Positions 51,050-60,704 of a stretch of 64,000 nt of DNA are shown here, in pieces. This DNA comes from Streptomyces sp. NBC_01716 (GTDB lineage Bacteria > Actinomycetota > Actinomycetes > Streptomycetales > Streptomycetaceae). The notes under the pieces are model-generated. The model did not search any database. It saw only the letters and a program-made list of their open reading frames with translations, and was not told the origin of the DNA. Every line of letters starts with the position of its first letter. The first letter of the stretch is position 1. The stretch is taken from the NCBI RefSeq assembly GCF_036248275.1, contig NZ_CP109181.1:1364001-1428000 (forward strand), in the 5' to 3' direction. The position numbers and the translations under genes are program-made.

Positions 51050-51829
51050 ATGGCAGAGGACACCGAAGTCCCCGGACCGGCCCCCACCGAGAACACCAAA
51101 TCACCCAGCTACATGGGGCGCATCCTCAACCTGTTGGAACAGTCCGTGGTCGCCGAAGGCGCGCCGCTGACACTCACCGAACTGGCGGCGGCGGCCCAAG
51201 CGCCGTTGTCCACTGTGTCCCGGCTGACGGCCCAACTCGTCGCCTGGGGCTTCCTCAACGAGACCACCACGCACCGCTTCGTGCCCGGCCGACGGCTCGC
51301 CGCCATGGCCGCCGCCGTCAGCGAACACCTCTACAGCAACGACCGCCTCCAGCAGGCCACCCGGCTGCTCACCGGAATCACCGGCGAGAGCACGACGGCC
51401 GGACGCATCGTCGGGAACAGCATGTTCATCATCGCCCGCACCGAGTCCGAGCAGCCGCTGCGCGCGGTGAACCGGATCGGCGAGTTCATCCCGCCCGACA
51501 ACTCCGCGCTCGGCAAGGCCATCATGTCCCGCCTGCCGCGCGCCCGGCAGCTCGCGCTGCTGCGCGGCGCCGACGTGGCCGACCCCGAGGCCACGCTGGA
51601 GAAGATACTGCCGGAGCTGGAGGAGGCACGGCGGCGCGGCTACGCCGTGGACGAGGAGACCTACAGCGTGGGCCTGCGCTGCCGGGCCGCCGCCGTCATC
51701 GGCCCGGACGGTCTGGCGGTCGCCGGTCTTTCCATCAGCGGGCCGGCCGCCCGCTTCACCCTCGACCTCGCCGAAGGAGCCGTTCCCGCGCTGCGCCAGG
51801 AGGCGTCCGCGATCGGCGAGATGCGGTGA
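51050..51829 (+). CDS. IclR-family regulator of the uptake cluster
   Basis: A 259-residue regulator. An N-terminal winged HTH (LTLTELAAAAQAPLSTVSRL) is followed by the IclR effector domain with NSALGKAIMS and a late SVGLRCRAAAVIG block. It sits in the middle of the cluster on the same strand and probably controls it in response to the imported compound. ATG 51050 has AGGAGAGG nine bases upstream; ATG 50981, overlapping the previous gene, is less likely. Confidence 0.9.
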   Translation: MAEDTEVPGPAPTENTKSPSYMGRILNLLEQSVVAEGAPLTLTELAAAAQAPLSTVSRLTAQLVAWGFLNETTTHRFVPGRRLAAMAAAVSEHLYSNDRLQQATRLLTGITGESTTAGRIVGNSMFIIARTESEQPLRAVNRIGEFIPPDNSALGKAIMSRLPRARQLALLRGADVADPEATLEKILPELEEARRRGYAVDEETYSVGLRCRAAAVIGPDGLAVAGLSISGPAARFTLDLAEGAVPALRQEASAIGEMR

Positions 51830-51929
51830 CCTCGGCCGGCCGGGAACACCGTCCCCGGCCCCCGGCACCGATAAGAGCCCGAGCACTGATCCCCGTACCC
51901 ATTGCCCTACCAGCAAGGAGACACAGCGG

Positions 51930-52916
51930 ATGAGCGACACCACAGCCACCGGGACCCCGGCCGCGCAGCCCGGCCGCACCATCGAGACCGTCCCCGTCAC
52001 CCGCGTGGACAGCGGGCACGACCTCGCACTGACCGTCCACCGCCTGACCGGCGCCCGGCCAGGACCCACTTTGGTCGCCTTCGGCGGAGTCCACGGCGAC
52101 GAGGCCATGGGCCCCGAGGAGATACGCAGGTTCGTCTCGTCGGTCGACCCCGCAGAGCTGGCGGGCACGATCGTCGCCGTACCGGTGGCGAACCCGTACG
52201 CGTACGCGGCGATGTCCCGCTTCACCCCGCAGGACGGCCTCAACCTCAACCGCATCTTCCCCGGCGACCGCAACGGCTCGGTCACCGAGCAACTGGCCGC
52301 CGTGCTCGCCGAGATCATGCTCCAGGCCGACTATTTCGTGGACTTCCACTCCAGCGGCCTGTACTCCACGGTCGAGTACTCGTACATCATGGACGACGGC
52401 CGGGAGATGGCCACGTCCTTCGGCGCCGGGCTCCTCTACCACCACGAGCCCTACGAGGGCACCTCCAGCGCGTGGGCCATCAAGAACGGCATCGCCTCGA
52501 CCGTCTGCGAACTCGGCGGCGGCGGCCAACTGACCGACGCCTTCCTGGACAAGGCCGTACGCCAGGGCCGCAACATGCTCAAGGGCATTGGCATGCTGGC
52601 AGGCGCCCCGGAGGCCATCGTCGAGCGGCAGACGGTGATGACCGAACTCGTCACGCTGCGCCCGTCCAAGGGCGGCACGATGATCTCCCACTTCACCCCG
52701 GACCGGCTCGGTGAGGTGATCAAGGGCGGCACGGTGCTGGGCGAGGTCGTGGACCCGTACACGTTCGAGACGCTGGAACAGCTCGTCGCGCCCTACGACT
52801 CCAACATCCTGGTGCTCAGTCGCGAGGGCTACACCCGCACCGCACCGGGTGACTACGGCTTCATGGTCGGCAACGCCAACACCACGACCACCGTCGACGA
52901 GCTGTTCGGCACCTGA
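51930..52916 (+). CDS. Aspartoacylase/succinylglutamate desuccinylase-like deacylase
   Basis: A 328-residue metallohydrolase of the AstE/AspA group. The zinc ligands are His55 and Glu58 (GVHGDEAMGPE) and a His in VDFHSSGLYS; the catalytic Glu lies in VCELGGGG. These enzymes remove acyl groups from N-acyl amino acids or similar amides. In this cluster it could release an amino acid or amine after the peptidases have acted. The start is ATG 51930, with AAGGAG about 13 bases upstream. Confidence 0.87.
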   Translation: MSDTTATGTPAAQPGRTIETVPVTRVDSGHDLALTVHRLTGARPGPTLVAFGGVHGDEAMGPEEIRRFVSSVDPAELAGTIVAVPVANPYAYAAMSRFTPQDGLNLNRIFPGDRNGSVTEQLAAVLAEIMLQADYFVDFHSSGLYSTVEYSYIMDDGREMATSFGAGLLYHHEPYEGTSSAWAIKNGIASTVCELGGGGQLTDAFLDKAVRQGRNMLKGIGMLAGAPEAIVERQTVMTELVTLRPSKGGTMISHFTPDRLGEVIKGGTVLGEVVDPYTFETLEQLVAPYDSNILVLSREGYTRTAPGDYGFMVGNANTTTTVDELFGT

Positions 52917-52985
52917 GCGCCGGGGGCGCGAGCGAGCAGGCGACCGGCGGACCGGCGTAGCGGAAACGAGGAGCGGCGTACCGGA

Positions 52986-54200
52986 ATGGACATCAGACAC
53001 GTCCACGTGGTGGACCCCGAGAGCGAACAGGTGCTCAGGGACCGGCGGATCACCCTGGAGGGCGACCGGATCACCGCCGTCGCGGCCGACACTCCCGGCC
53101 CACTCGCGCCCGGTGACCTGGACGGCACCGACCTGTACGCGGTCCCCGGATTCATCGACTGCCACGTGCACGTCACCTCGGTGACGGCCGACGAGTGGGC
53201 CGACACCGGGATGCCGCCGAGTTACGTCACCGCCCACGCGCTACGGGAACTGCGCGCGATGCTCGAACGCGGCTTCACCACGGTCCGGGACGCGGGCGGC
53301 GCGGATGCCGGACTGGCCGACGCCCTGGACGAGGGGCTGGCGCCCGGCCCCCGGCTGTACGTGTGTGGCAAAGCGCTGTCGCAGACCGGGGGACACGGCG
53401 ACCTGCGGCCCCGAGGCCGGCTCCACGCCGACGACCACCCGGCCGTGCCCGGCATCGGCCGGATCGTCGACGGACCAGACGCGCTGCGCACCGCCGTACG
53501 GGAAGCCGTACGGTCCGGGGCGTCGTTCGTGAAACTGATGCTCTCCGGCGGGATCTCCAGCCCCACCGACCGGATCGACACCCCGCAGTACAGCGAGGAC
53601 GAGATCCGCGCGGCGGTCGACGAGGCGAGGCGGGCGGGCATCTACTGCGCCGGGCACGCCTACACCCCGGAGGCGGTGGCCCGCGCGCTGCGACTGGGCG
53701 TACGCACCATCGAGCACGGCAATCTGATCGGCCCTGACGAGGCGCGGCTGTTCGCCGGGCACGACACGTACTACGTGCCGACGCTGGTGACGTACACGGT
53801 GCTGGCGGAGGAGGGCCCGCTCCACGGGCTCCCTCCCGCGAGCACCGCCAAGGTCGCGGCCGTGCGTGACAGTGGCCTCACCGCGCTGGCCCACGCCCAC
53901 GCCGCCGACGCTCCGATCGCCTTCGGCACCGACCTGCTCGGTGCCATGCACGTTCATCAGTCGCGGGAGTTCGCGCTGCGGGCCAGGGTGCAGCCGGGCT
54001 GGGCGGTGCTGCGCAGCGCCACCACCACCGGTGCCCGGCTGCTCGGCGCGGCCGGTGAACTCGGTGTGCTCGCCCCCGGCGCCCGCGCCGACATCGTCCT
54101 GACCCGCCACAACCCTGCTGTCCACGTCGAGCGGTTGGCGGACCCGGCGCACGAGGTCGCCGCCGTCTTCTCGCGGGGCCGCCTCGCGGTACGCCGCTAG
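52986..54200 (+). CDS. Amidohydrolase-family enzyme
   Basis: A 404-residue metal-dependent amidohydrolase. Metal ligands are visible in IDCHVHVTS (HxH), a candidate carboxylated Lys in SFVKLMLSGG, then GHAYTP, IEHGNLI and the catalytic Asp in FGTDLLG. This order fits the prolidase/imidazolonepropionase-like subgroup that opens cyclic amides or cuts dipeptides. It lies 69 bases after the deacylase gene, again co-directional. The substrate is unknown. Confidence 0.86.
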   Translation: MDIRHVHVVDPESEQVLRDRRITLEGDRITAVAADTPGPLAPGDLDGTDLYAVPGFIDCHVHVTSVTADEWADTGMPPSYVTAHALRELRAMLERGFTTVRDAGGADAGLADALDEGLAPGPRLYVCGKALSQTGGHGDLRPRGRLHADDHPAVPGIGRIVDGPDALRTAVREAVRSGASFVKLMLSGGISSPTDRIDTPQYSEDEIRAAVDEARRAGIYCAGHAYTPEAVARALRLGVRTIEHGNLIGPDEARLFAGHDTYYVPTLVTYTVLAEEGPLHGLPPASTAKVAAVRDSGLTALAHAHAADAPIAFGTDLLGAMHVHQSREFALRARVQPGWAVLRSATTTGARLLGAAGELGVLAPGARADIVLTRHNPAVHVERLADPAHEVAAVFSRGRLAVRR

Positions 54201-54317
54201 GCCGTGCGGCAACCGCCGGGTATCGCCGGGCCGATCGCCGAATCGGCTGTTCGCCGACCGGAGTTGCGCCGCCCGGCGGCTGCCGCGTGGCAGCACCATC
54301 AACAGACAGGGAGCCGT

Positions 54318-55223
54318 ATGAACCACTCACCACACCTCACCAACCCGACCCGCGCGTGCGGGCGTTCGAAGGTCTTCCCTGTCGGCCTGGGCGGCATGCT
54401 GCTGTCCATCGAGGGTCGTCCGGACCGCGCGCAGGCCATGGCGACGATCCACACCGCGCTCGACGCCGGAGTGACCCTCATCGACTCCGCCTCCGCGTAT
54501 CACATCGGCGCCGACGAGGTAGGGCACAACGAGACACTGATCGCCGACGCATTGGACAGTTGGGACGGCGACGCGGCCGGAGTCACGGTGGTGACGAAGG
54601 CGGGCCGGGTCCGGCCGGGCGACGGGCGATGGCTCACCGACAGCAGCCCCGACCACCTCGTCCGCTCGGCCACCGCGTCCCGCGACCGGCTCCGCCTCGA
54701 CCGCATCGAGCTGTTCTTCCTGCACGCCCCTGACCCGGTGGTGCCCTTCGCCGACTCGCTGATCGCGCTGCTCCGGCTGCTCGCGGAGGGGACGGTCACC
54801 TCGGTGGGCGTATCCAACGTCACCGTCGCCGAACTCGACCTGGCCCACGAGCTGTTGGGCGAGGCCCTCGTCGCCGTGCAGAACGAGTTCTCGCCCAGCG
54901 CCACCCAGCACCGCGCGGTACTGCGCCGCGCGGAAGAACTCGGCCTGGCGTTCCTGGCCTGGCGGCCGTTGGGCACGGTCGGCACGAGGGACGACGAACT
55001 GACGGCCGCATTCACCGAGGTAGGCCGCGCCCACGACGTCAGCCCTCAACGCACCGCGCTGTCCTGGCTGTTGTCCACCAGCCCGGTACTCATCCCCATA
55101 CCGGGCGCCCGCCGCCCCGATACGATCCTCGACTCCGCCCGCGCTGCGGAACTGCGTCTGGGCGACGCCGAAGTGAGCCGACTGGGCGCGGCGGTCGCGA
55201 GCCATGCGGAGCTTCAGGAGTGA
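54318..55223 (+). CDS. Aldo/keto reductase
   Basis: A 301-residue NADPH-dependent reductase with the catalytic tetrad in DSASAYHIG (Asp, Tyr), VTKAGRV (Lys) and LFFLHAPDP (His), and the C-terminal cofactor motif IPIPGARRPD. It could reduce an aldehyde released by the upstream hydrolases. ATG 54318 has CAGGGA nearby. It is the last gene before the strong terminator at 55283. Confidence 0.87.
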   Translation: MNHSPHLTNPTRACGRSKVFPVGLGGMLLSIEGRPDRAQAMATIHTALDAGVTLIDSASAYHIGADEVGHNETLIADALDSWDGDAAGVTVVTKAGRVRPGDGRWLTDSSPDHLVRSATASRDRLRLDRIELFFLHAPDPVVPFADSLIALLRLLAEGTVTSVGVSNVTVAELDLAHELLGEALVAVQNEFSPSATQHRAVLRRAEELGLAFLAWRPLGTVGTRDDELTAAFTEVGRAHDVSPQRTALSWLLSTSPVLIPIPGARRPDTILDSARAAELRLGDAEVSRLGAAVASHAELQE

Positions 55224-55282
55224 GGCGGTCCCGTAGTCCTGGCTCGGACGCTGCGGGCGGCAGGGAGAGTGCACACAGAAAT

Positions 55283-55316
55283 AACTCCCAGCACGGACGA
55301 ATCCGTGCTGGGAGTT
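55283..55316. terminator. Bidirectional 15-bp perfect hairpin with CGAA loop
   Basis: Bases 55283-55297 pair exactly with 55302-55316 around a CGAA tetraloop. It lies between the end of the aldo/keto reductase gene (plus strand) and the 3' end of tRNA-Leu (minus strand) and would stop transcription from both sides. Confidence 0.85.
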
Positions 55317-55356
55317 CTGTAAAGCCGACCTGGGCGGTCATGTGAACTGCCCATCG

Positions 55357-55441
55357 TGTCCGAGGGGGGACTTGAACCCCCACGCCCGATAAAGGGCACT
55401 AGCACCTCAAGCTAGCGCGTCTGCCATTCCGCCACCCGGAC
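55357..55441 (-). tRNA. tRNA-Leu (anticodon GAG)
   Basis: The minus-strand 85 bases fold into a class II tRNA. Acceptor GTCCGGG pairs with CTCGGAC (one G-U). The anticodon stem is CTAGC/GCTAG with loop TTGAGGT, giving anticodon GAG. A long variable arm CCCTTTATCGGG and a T-arm GGGGGTTCAAGTCCCCC follow. Position 73 is A and CCA is not encoded. Confidence 0.93.
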
Positions 55442-55624
55442 GAGTGGTCGAACCTCGGCGTTTCCGCCGGGCGACGTAATGAACGATACCAGGGCTCAGG
55501 GGTGCTCTTCACCCGCATATCCCATGGTCCGGGGCGCGACGGGGGCGGTGCGTGGAGGGTTCGGGCGGCACCGTACGCTCCTGCGGGGCGCGGTGGAGCG
55601 TACGGTGCCGGGGGCGCGCCGCAC

Positions 55625-56038
55625 TCAGGCGGCCTTCGGCTCCTGGGAGATCCGGACCGTGTTGCCCGAGGGGTCGCGGAACGCGCAGTCGCGTGGGCCC
55701 CAGGGCTGGTCGATGGGCTCCTGGAGCACTTCGGCGCCGGCCGACCGTACCTTCTCGAAGGTCGCGTCGACGTCGTCGGTGCGGAAGACGATCTGGGTCA
55801 GGACGCCCTTGGTGAGCAGCTCCTGGAGGGCGTCGCCGTCGGCCTTCGAGCGGCCGGCGTGCGGTTCCGAGAGGACGAGTTCCAGGCCCGGCTGGGTCGG
55901 GCTGCCGAGGGTGACCCAGCGGAACCCGCCCGAGGCGACGTCGTTGCGGACCTCCAGGCCGAGCGCGTCACGGTAGAAGGTGAGCGCCTCGTCGGGGTCG
56001 TTGACAGTGATGTGCGAGTACTGGAGTGCGATGGTCAT
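55625..56038 (-). CDS. VOC (glyoxalase/bleomycin-resistance fold) protein
   Basis: A 137-residue VOC protein with the beta-alpha-beta-beta-beta pattern beginning YSHITVNDPDEALTFYRDALGL and ending DCAFRDPSGNTVRI, which holds the usual metal-site Glu/His region. It lies ten bases after the AraC-type gene on the same strand and is likely its target or partner. Small-molecule binding, isomerase or dioxygenase activity cannot be distinguished. Confidence 0.85.
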   Translation of the reverse strand: MTIALQYSHITVNDPDEALTFYRDALGLEVRNDVASGGFRWVTLGSPTQPGLELVLSEPHAGRSKADGDALQELLTKGVLTQIVFRTDDVDATFEKVRSAGAEVLQEPIDQPWGPRDCAFRDPSGNTVRISQEPKAA

Positions 56039-56048
56039 GCCCTCAACG

Positions 56049-56489
56049 CTAGGCCGCGGCTTCGGGACCCGCTTCTCGAATCCTGCTCGGTGTGTGTCTG
56101 GTGGGGCGGGTGAGCACCTTCGCCAGACAGGCGGGCATCGCCGTGACGGCACCGTGTTCGCGGGCGGCGTACGCGCTCGGCGTCTCCCCCATGATCTCGG
56201 TGAAGCGGGAGCTGAATGAGCCGAGGGACGTACAGCCCACCGTCATGCACGCGTCGGTCACGCTCGTGCCCGCGCGCAGCAGCGCCATCGCGCGCTCGAT
56301 GCGGCGGGTCATGAGATAGCTGTACGGCGTCTCGCCGTAGGCGGCGCGGAACCGCCGCGAGAAGTGCGCGGGCGACATGAGCGCGTGGCGGGCCATCGTG
56401 GGCACGTCGAGGGGACGCGCGTACTCGCGGTCGATCAGATCGCGCGCCCGGCGCAGATGCGCGAGGTCGGCGAGATCCTTCGGGTCCAT
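56049..56489 (-). CDS. AraC-family transcriptional regulator
   Basis: A 146-residue regulator made almost only of the double-HTH AraC domain (LMSPAHFSRRFRAAYGETPYSYLMTRRI and VTDACMTVGCTSLGSFSSRF). There is no N-terminal sensor domain, so it may respond to its own level or to small ligands bound at the HTH domain. ATG 56489 is preferred; GTG 56498 adds three residues. It forms an operon with the VOC gene. Confidence 0.87.
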   Translation of the reverse strand: MDPKDLADLAHLRRARDLIDREYARPLDVPTMARHALMSPAHFSRRFRAAYGETPYSYLMTRRIERAMALLRAGTSVTDACMTVGCTSLGSFSSRFTEIMGETPSAYAAREHGAVTAMPACLAKVLTRPTRHTPSRIREAGPEAAA

Positions 56490-56633
56490 GCCCGCCACGT
56501 TACCACCCCGTGGAAACCATGCCTGACCTGCGAGAACGCACCTTGTATGGGAGGAATCGGCTGAGGAGGGGTTCCGAGCGACCTCAGCCGATTCCGGCTC
56601 ATGGTGAGGGTGGGATTCGAGGTGGGCGCACCG

Positions 56634-58175
56634 TCACGGCATCAGGTGGTAGTCCGGGAAGTTGCCCGGCGGGCGCTCCCCGTCGGGGCCGTTCGTGACG
56701 GCCTTCACGAGCAGTTCGCCGCCGACGAAGGCGCCCCGCCAGGAGTGCCCGAAGCCGCCGAAGAGCTCGTCGCGGTCGCCGCGGGAACGCGGCCGGCCGT
56801 GGCCGACCTTGAACGCGCGGATCTGGGGGGACAGCCTGGCGTACGTCTCCGGGTCGTCGGTCGCCAGTGTCGCGGCCAGCGCCCCGTTGGAGGCGTTCAT
56901 CGCGGCGAGGAGTTCCGCCTCGGTGTCGACCAGGACGATGGTGTCGACCGGGCCGAAGGGCTCCGCGTGGTGCAGCGGCGAGGACGGCGGCGGGCCCAGC
57001 AGCGTCACCGGCGCGAGGTACGCGGAGGTGTCCTGGCCGGGCAGGAAGCGCCCGTCCGCGAGCGATCCGTGGTGGATGGGGACCGCGCCGCGGTCGATGG
57101 CCTCGGCGACCTGGTCGTCCAGCTCCTTGACCTTGGCCGCGTTGATGAGCGGGCCGAAGTCGAGTTCGGGAAGCGGGTCGTCGGGGTGCTCGACGGCCAG
57201 CGGGTGGCCGAGCCGGATGGAGCGGACGGCGGGCAGATAGGCCCCGAGGAAGTCGGCGAAGAGCGAGCGCTGGACGACGAAGCGCGGGTACGCGGTGCAG
57301 CGCTGCTTGCCGTAGTCGAACAGCTTGGGGATGACGGCGGTGAGCGCGTCCCAGTCGGAGTGGTTCCAGACGCCCCAGGTGTTGAGGCCCTCCTGTTCGA
57401 GGATGTGGCGCTTGCCGAGGTCGGCGACGGTGGTGGCGATACGCGCGCCGGTGTCGCGGCCTCCTACGAAGGAGACGCAGCCGATCTCCGGGGAGCGGAC
57501 CAGCGCCTCGGAGAGTTCCCCGCCGCTACCGCTGACCAGGGTGAACGGGAGCCCTTCGCGGACGGCGAGCGCGGCGGCCAGGGTGAGGCAGGCGACACCG
57601 CCGTCGGTGGGCGCCTTGGCGATCACCGCGTTGCCGGCGAGCGCCTGCACGAGCATGGCGTGGACCAGCACGGACATGGGGTAGTTCCAGCTGGCGATGT
57701 TGGAGACCGGGCCCGGCAGCGGGGTGCGGCCCTCCAGCATGGGTTCGACGCCGTCGACGTACCAGCGCACGCCGTCGATGGCGCGGTCGACGTCGGCCTG
57801 GGCGAGCCGCCAGGGCTTGCCGATCTCCCAGACGAGGAGGAGGGCGAGCAGCTCGCGGTGTTCGGTCAGGGCGTCGAGCGTGGCGCCGACGCGGGCGCGG
57901 CGCTCGGCGAGCGGGACGTGCCGCCAGGCGCGGTGCTGGTCGAGCGAGGCGCGTACGGCCTGCTGGGCGGCCTCGGCGCCGAGCCGCGGCGGCCCGGCGA
58001 TGGGGCTGCCGTCGACGGCGCTGTAGGCGGGGAGGGTACGGCCGCCGGACTGCCAGGTGGCATCCCAGAGGTTGAGGACGTGGTCCTCCCGGAAGGCCTC
58101 GGGCGCGATGGCGAGGCATTGCTGCCAGGCGTCGGACCACGCGGTGCCCGGCTTGAGGATGAGGGTGGGTGCCAT
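56634..58175 (-). CDS. Aldehyde dehydrogenase-family protein
   Basis: A 513-residue NAD(P)-dependent aldehyde dehydrogenase. The oxyanion Asn lies in ASWNYP, the general-base Glu in ILEQEGLN, and the catalytic Cys in GKQRCTAYPRF. It resembles a divergent branch of the family with an N-terminal extension (WQQCLAIAPEAFREDHVLNLW). It lies downstream of the sucD-like gene on the same strand, separated by 376 bases with a hairpin, so co-transcription is uncertain. Its aldehyde may be linked to the nearby CoA metabolism. Confidence 0.85.
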   Translation of the reverse strand: MAPTLILKPGTAWSDAWQQCLAIAPEAFREDHVLNLWDATWQSGGRTLPAYSAVDGSPIAGPPRLGAEAAQQAVRASLDQHRAWRHVPLAERRARVGATLDALTEHRELLALLLVWEIGKPWRLAQADVDRAIDGVRWYVDGVEPMLEGRTPLPGPVSNIASWNYPMSVLVHAMLVQALAGNAVIAKAPTDGGVACLTLAAALAVREGLPFTLVSGSGGELSEALVRSPEIGCVSFVGGRDTGARIATTVADLGKRHILEQEGLNTWGVWNHSDWDALTAVIPKLFDYGKQRCTAYPRFVVQRSLFADFLGAYLPAVRSIRLGHPLAVEHPDDPLPELDFGPLINAAKVKELDDQVAEAIDRGAVPIHHGSLADGRFLPGQDTSAYLAPVTLLGPPPSSPLHHAEPFGPVDTIVLVDTEAELLAAMNASNGALAATLATDDPETYARLSPQIRAFKVGHGRPRSRGDRDELFGGFGHSWRGAFVGGELLVKAVTNGPDGERPPGNFPDYHLMP

Positions 58176-58551
58176 TGAGGGTTCTCCGCTCGTAAAGGGG
58201 CGGGGCGCGTGAGCGCGGATGCCGGACGAGGTGCACGGGTCGTCCGGTACGGCGGGTGGTGCGTGGCGCGCGGAACGCGTTCGCGCGTCCTTTTCAGCGG
58301 GCCGTCCGATGACCGGTTCGTCCTCGAACGCCGGACGGGCCGGGACGAGTGGATCGCGGCCCGGCCGGTCACCGGGGACACGGCCGTGCCGCCCGGCGGC
58401 GGGGACGGTCCGCCGGGGAGACGGGATGTCGCCGGCCCCGGCCGGGACCGGCCCGTCCCGGGGCGTGTCTCAGAAGTCGCCCGTGCGCCCGGGGGACGCC
58501 ACAAGGCCGCCATGCCCCGCGCAGGGCTTCCGAAACACACCCCGGGTCGCG
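58176..58551. other. Intergenic region with terminator-like repeats
   Basis: This 376-base gap between the sucD-like and aldehyde dehydrogenase genes contains TCGAACGCCGGACGGG near 58325-58341, similar to a repeat common between Streptomyces genes, and the inverted repeat at 58457-58546. Open frames across it have poor codon use. Confidence 0.5.
58457..58546. repeat. Small inverted-repeat element related to the 44.4-kb MITE ends
   Basis: Left arm 58457-58478 and the complement of right arm 58525-58546 agree at 18 of 22 positions, with transitions at the rest. Both contain the core GGGCGTGT-t-AGAAG found at the ends of the element at 44380. It may be a shorter relative of the same repeat family and may also act as a terminator for sucD. 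Confidence 0.55.
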
Positions 58552-59439
58552 TCAGGCGCTGACCGCTATGCGGTCGAGCACCAGGCGGGCCGTTTCCGAG
58601 GGCGTCGAGCCGACGCGGACTCCGACCGCTTCCAGCGCCTTCTTCTTCGCCTCCGCCGTGCCCGACGAGCCCGAGACGATCGCCCCGGCGTGGCCCATCG
58701 TCTTGCCCTCGGGCGCGGTGAAGCCCGCGATGTAGCCGACCACCGGCTTTGTCACATGGTCCGCGATGTACGCCGCCGCACGCTCCTCCGCGTCGCCGCC
58801 GATCTCGCCGATGAGCACGATGAGTTCGGTGTCCGGGTCGGCCTCGAACGCGGCCAGGCAGTCGATGTGCGTCGTGCCGACGACGGGGTCTCCCCCGATG
58901 CCGACCGCCGACGAGAAGCCGATCTCGCGCAGCTCGTACATCAACTGGTACGTCAGCGTGCCCGACTTGGAGACCAGCCCGATCTTGCCGGGCTTGGTCG
59001 CGATGTCCGCCGGGATGATGCCGGCGTTGGACTGTCCGGGGCTGATGAGCCCGGGGCAGTTGGGCCCGATGATCCGGGTGTCGCTCTTCGCGGCGTACGC
59101 CTGGAAGGCGACCGCGTCATGGACGGGAATGCCCTCGGTGATCACGACGGCGAGGCCGATCCCCGCGTCGACGGCCTCCAGAACCGCCGCCTTCGCGAAC
59201 GGCGGCGGCACGAAGACGACGGTGACGTCCGCGCCGGTCGCCGCGATGCCGTCGGCGACGGAGCCGAAGACGGGGACCGCCCGGCCGTCGAAGTCGACGC
59301 TCTGGCCCGCCTTGCGCGGGTTGACGCCGCCGACGACATCGGTCCCGGCCTCCAGCATCCTGCGGGTGTGCTTCATGCCCTCGGCACCGGTCATGCCCTG
59401 GACGAGGACCTTGCTCTCCTTGGTCAGGAAAATCGCCAT
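58552..59439 (-). CDS. sucD: Succinyl-CoA synthetase alpha-like subunit
   Basis: A 295-residue ADP/GDP-forming acyl-CoA synthetase alpha subunit. The CoA-binding domain begins [19 protein letters not shown], and the phospho-His is in [10 protein letters not shown] near residue 245. Length fits SucD. It follows the sucC-like gene by 49 bases. Its place in an oxalate-type cluster suggests a paralogue for another acid such as formate or oxalate rather than the citric-acid-cycle enzyme, but that is inference. Confidence 0.92.
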   Translation of the reverse strand: MAIFLTKESKVLVQGMTGAEGMKHTRRMLEAGTDVVGGVNPRKAGQSVDFDGRAVPVFGSVADGIAATGADVTVVFVPPPFAKAAVLEAVDAGIGLAVVITEGIPVHDAVAFQAYAAKSDTRIIGPNCPGLISPGQSNAGIIPADIATKPGKIGLVSKSGTLTYQLMYELREIGFSSAVGIGGDPVVGTTHIDCLAAFEADPDTELIVLIGEIGGDAEERAAAYIADHVTKPVVGYIAGFTAPEGKTMGHAGAIVSGSSGTAEAKKKALEAVGVRVGSTPSETARLVLDRIAVSA

Positions 59440-59488
59440 GGTCTCTTCTCCCTCTTTCCGTTGTCCGCGTCGCCTGCTGCTGGCAGGC

Positions 59489-60622
59489 TCATCCGGCGTT
59501 CGCGAGTACGGCGGACTGGCGCGCGGCGCCGTCCATGGTCGTGACCTGCTCCACGAGCGGATGCGCACGGTCGGCGAGGATCGCGCGGCCCCGGGCGGCG
59601 TTGTTGCCGTCGAGGCGTACGACGAGCGGTTTGGTCAGCCGGACGGTCTCCAGCGCCTGGACGATGCCGTCGGCGACGGCGTCGCAGGCGGTGATCCCGC
59701 CGAAGACGTTGACGAACACGGACTTCACGTCGGGGTCGGACAGGATGACGGAGAGTCCGTCGGCCATGACCTGGGCCGAGGCGCCGCCGCCGATGTCGAG
59801 GAAGTTGGCGGGGCGGGCGCCGCAGCCGGCGACGACGTCGAGGGTCGACATGACGAGCCCCGCGCCGTTGCCGATGATGCCGACCTCGCCGTCGAGCTTG
59901 ACGTAGTTGAGGCCCTTGGCGGCGGCTGCCGCCTCCAGCGGGTCGGCGCCCGGGTCCTCCTGGTCGTCGCCCCAACGGCTCTGGCGGAACCGGGCGTTGT
60001 CGTCCAGGGTCACTTTTCCGTCAAGTGCCAGGATGCGGCCGTCGGTTGTCCTGACGAGCGGGTTGACCTCGACCAGCAGCGCGTCCTCCTTGATCAGGAC
60101 CTGCCAGAGCGACTGGAGTACGAAGGCGGTCTCCGGCGGCAGCCCGGCCGCCGCCGCGATCTCCGCCGCCTTGGCCGCGGTGACGCCCTCGGCCGGATCG
60201 ACCGGGATCCGGGCCACCGCCTCGGGGCGGGTCGCCGCCACCTCCTCGATCTCCATGCCGCCCTCGGCGGACGCGATCGCGAGGAAGGTCCCCGCGGCGC
60301 GGTCGAGCACGTAACTGACGTAGAACTCGGTCTCGATGTCCACCGGTTGGGCCAGCATCACCGTGCGGACGGTGTGGCCCTTGATGTCCATCCCGAGGAT
60401 CTGGCGAGCGGTCAGTTCCGCGGCGGCCGGATCGGCCGCGAGCTTCACCCCGCCGGCCTTGCCCCGGCCTCCGGTCTTCACCTGTGCCTTGACGACGACC
60501 CGGCCGCCGAGCCGCTCCGCCGCGAGGGCGGCTTCCCTCGCGAACTCGACGGTTTCGGCCTCCGGCACGGCGATGCCGTACTCCGCGAACAGGTCTCTGG
60601 CTTGGTGCTCGTACAGATCCAT
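59489..60622 (-). CDS. sucC: Succinyl-CoA synthetase beta-like subunit
   Basis: A 377-residue ATP-grasp subunit that starts [17 protein letters not shown] as SucC proteins do. [18 protein letters not shown] is the nucleotide loop, VEVNPLV the metal site, and NIFGG-like [10 protein letters not shown] is present near the C-terminus. It is the first gene of the minus-strand arm, transcribed away from the ThDP enzyme gene across a shared regulatory region. Confidence 0.92.
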   Translation of the reverse strand: MDLYEHQARDLFAEYGIAVPEAETVEFAREAALAAERLGGRVVVKAQVKTGGRGKAGGVKLAADPAAAELTARQILGMDIKGHTVRTVMLAQPVDIETEFYVSYVLDRAAGTFLAIASAEGGMEIEEVAATRPEAVARIPVDPAEGVTAAKAAEIAAAAGLPPETAFVLQSLWQVLIKEDALLVEVNPLVRTTDGRILALDGKVTLDDNARFRQSRWGDDQEDPGADPLEAAAAAKGLNYVKLDGEVGIIGNGAGLVMSTLDVVAGCGARPANFLDIGGGASAQVMADGLSVILSDPDVKSVFVNVFGGITACDAVADGIVQALETVRLTKPLVVRLDGNNAARGRAILADRAHPLVEQVTTMDGAARQSAVLANAG

Positions 60623-60704
60623 GCCGGCTCCCACTGCAACAGAAACGAATGAAAGTGCCGCACGCCCCCTGGACACCACCCACCGAATGCGGGATAACAA
60701 GCTT

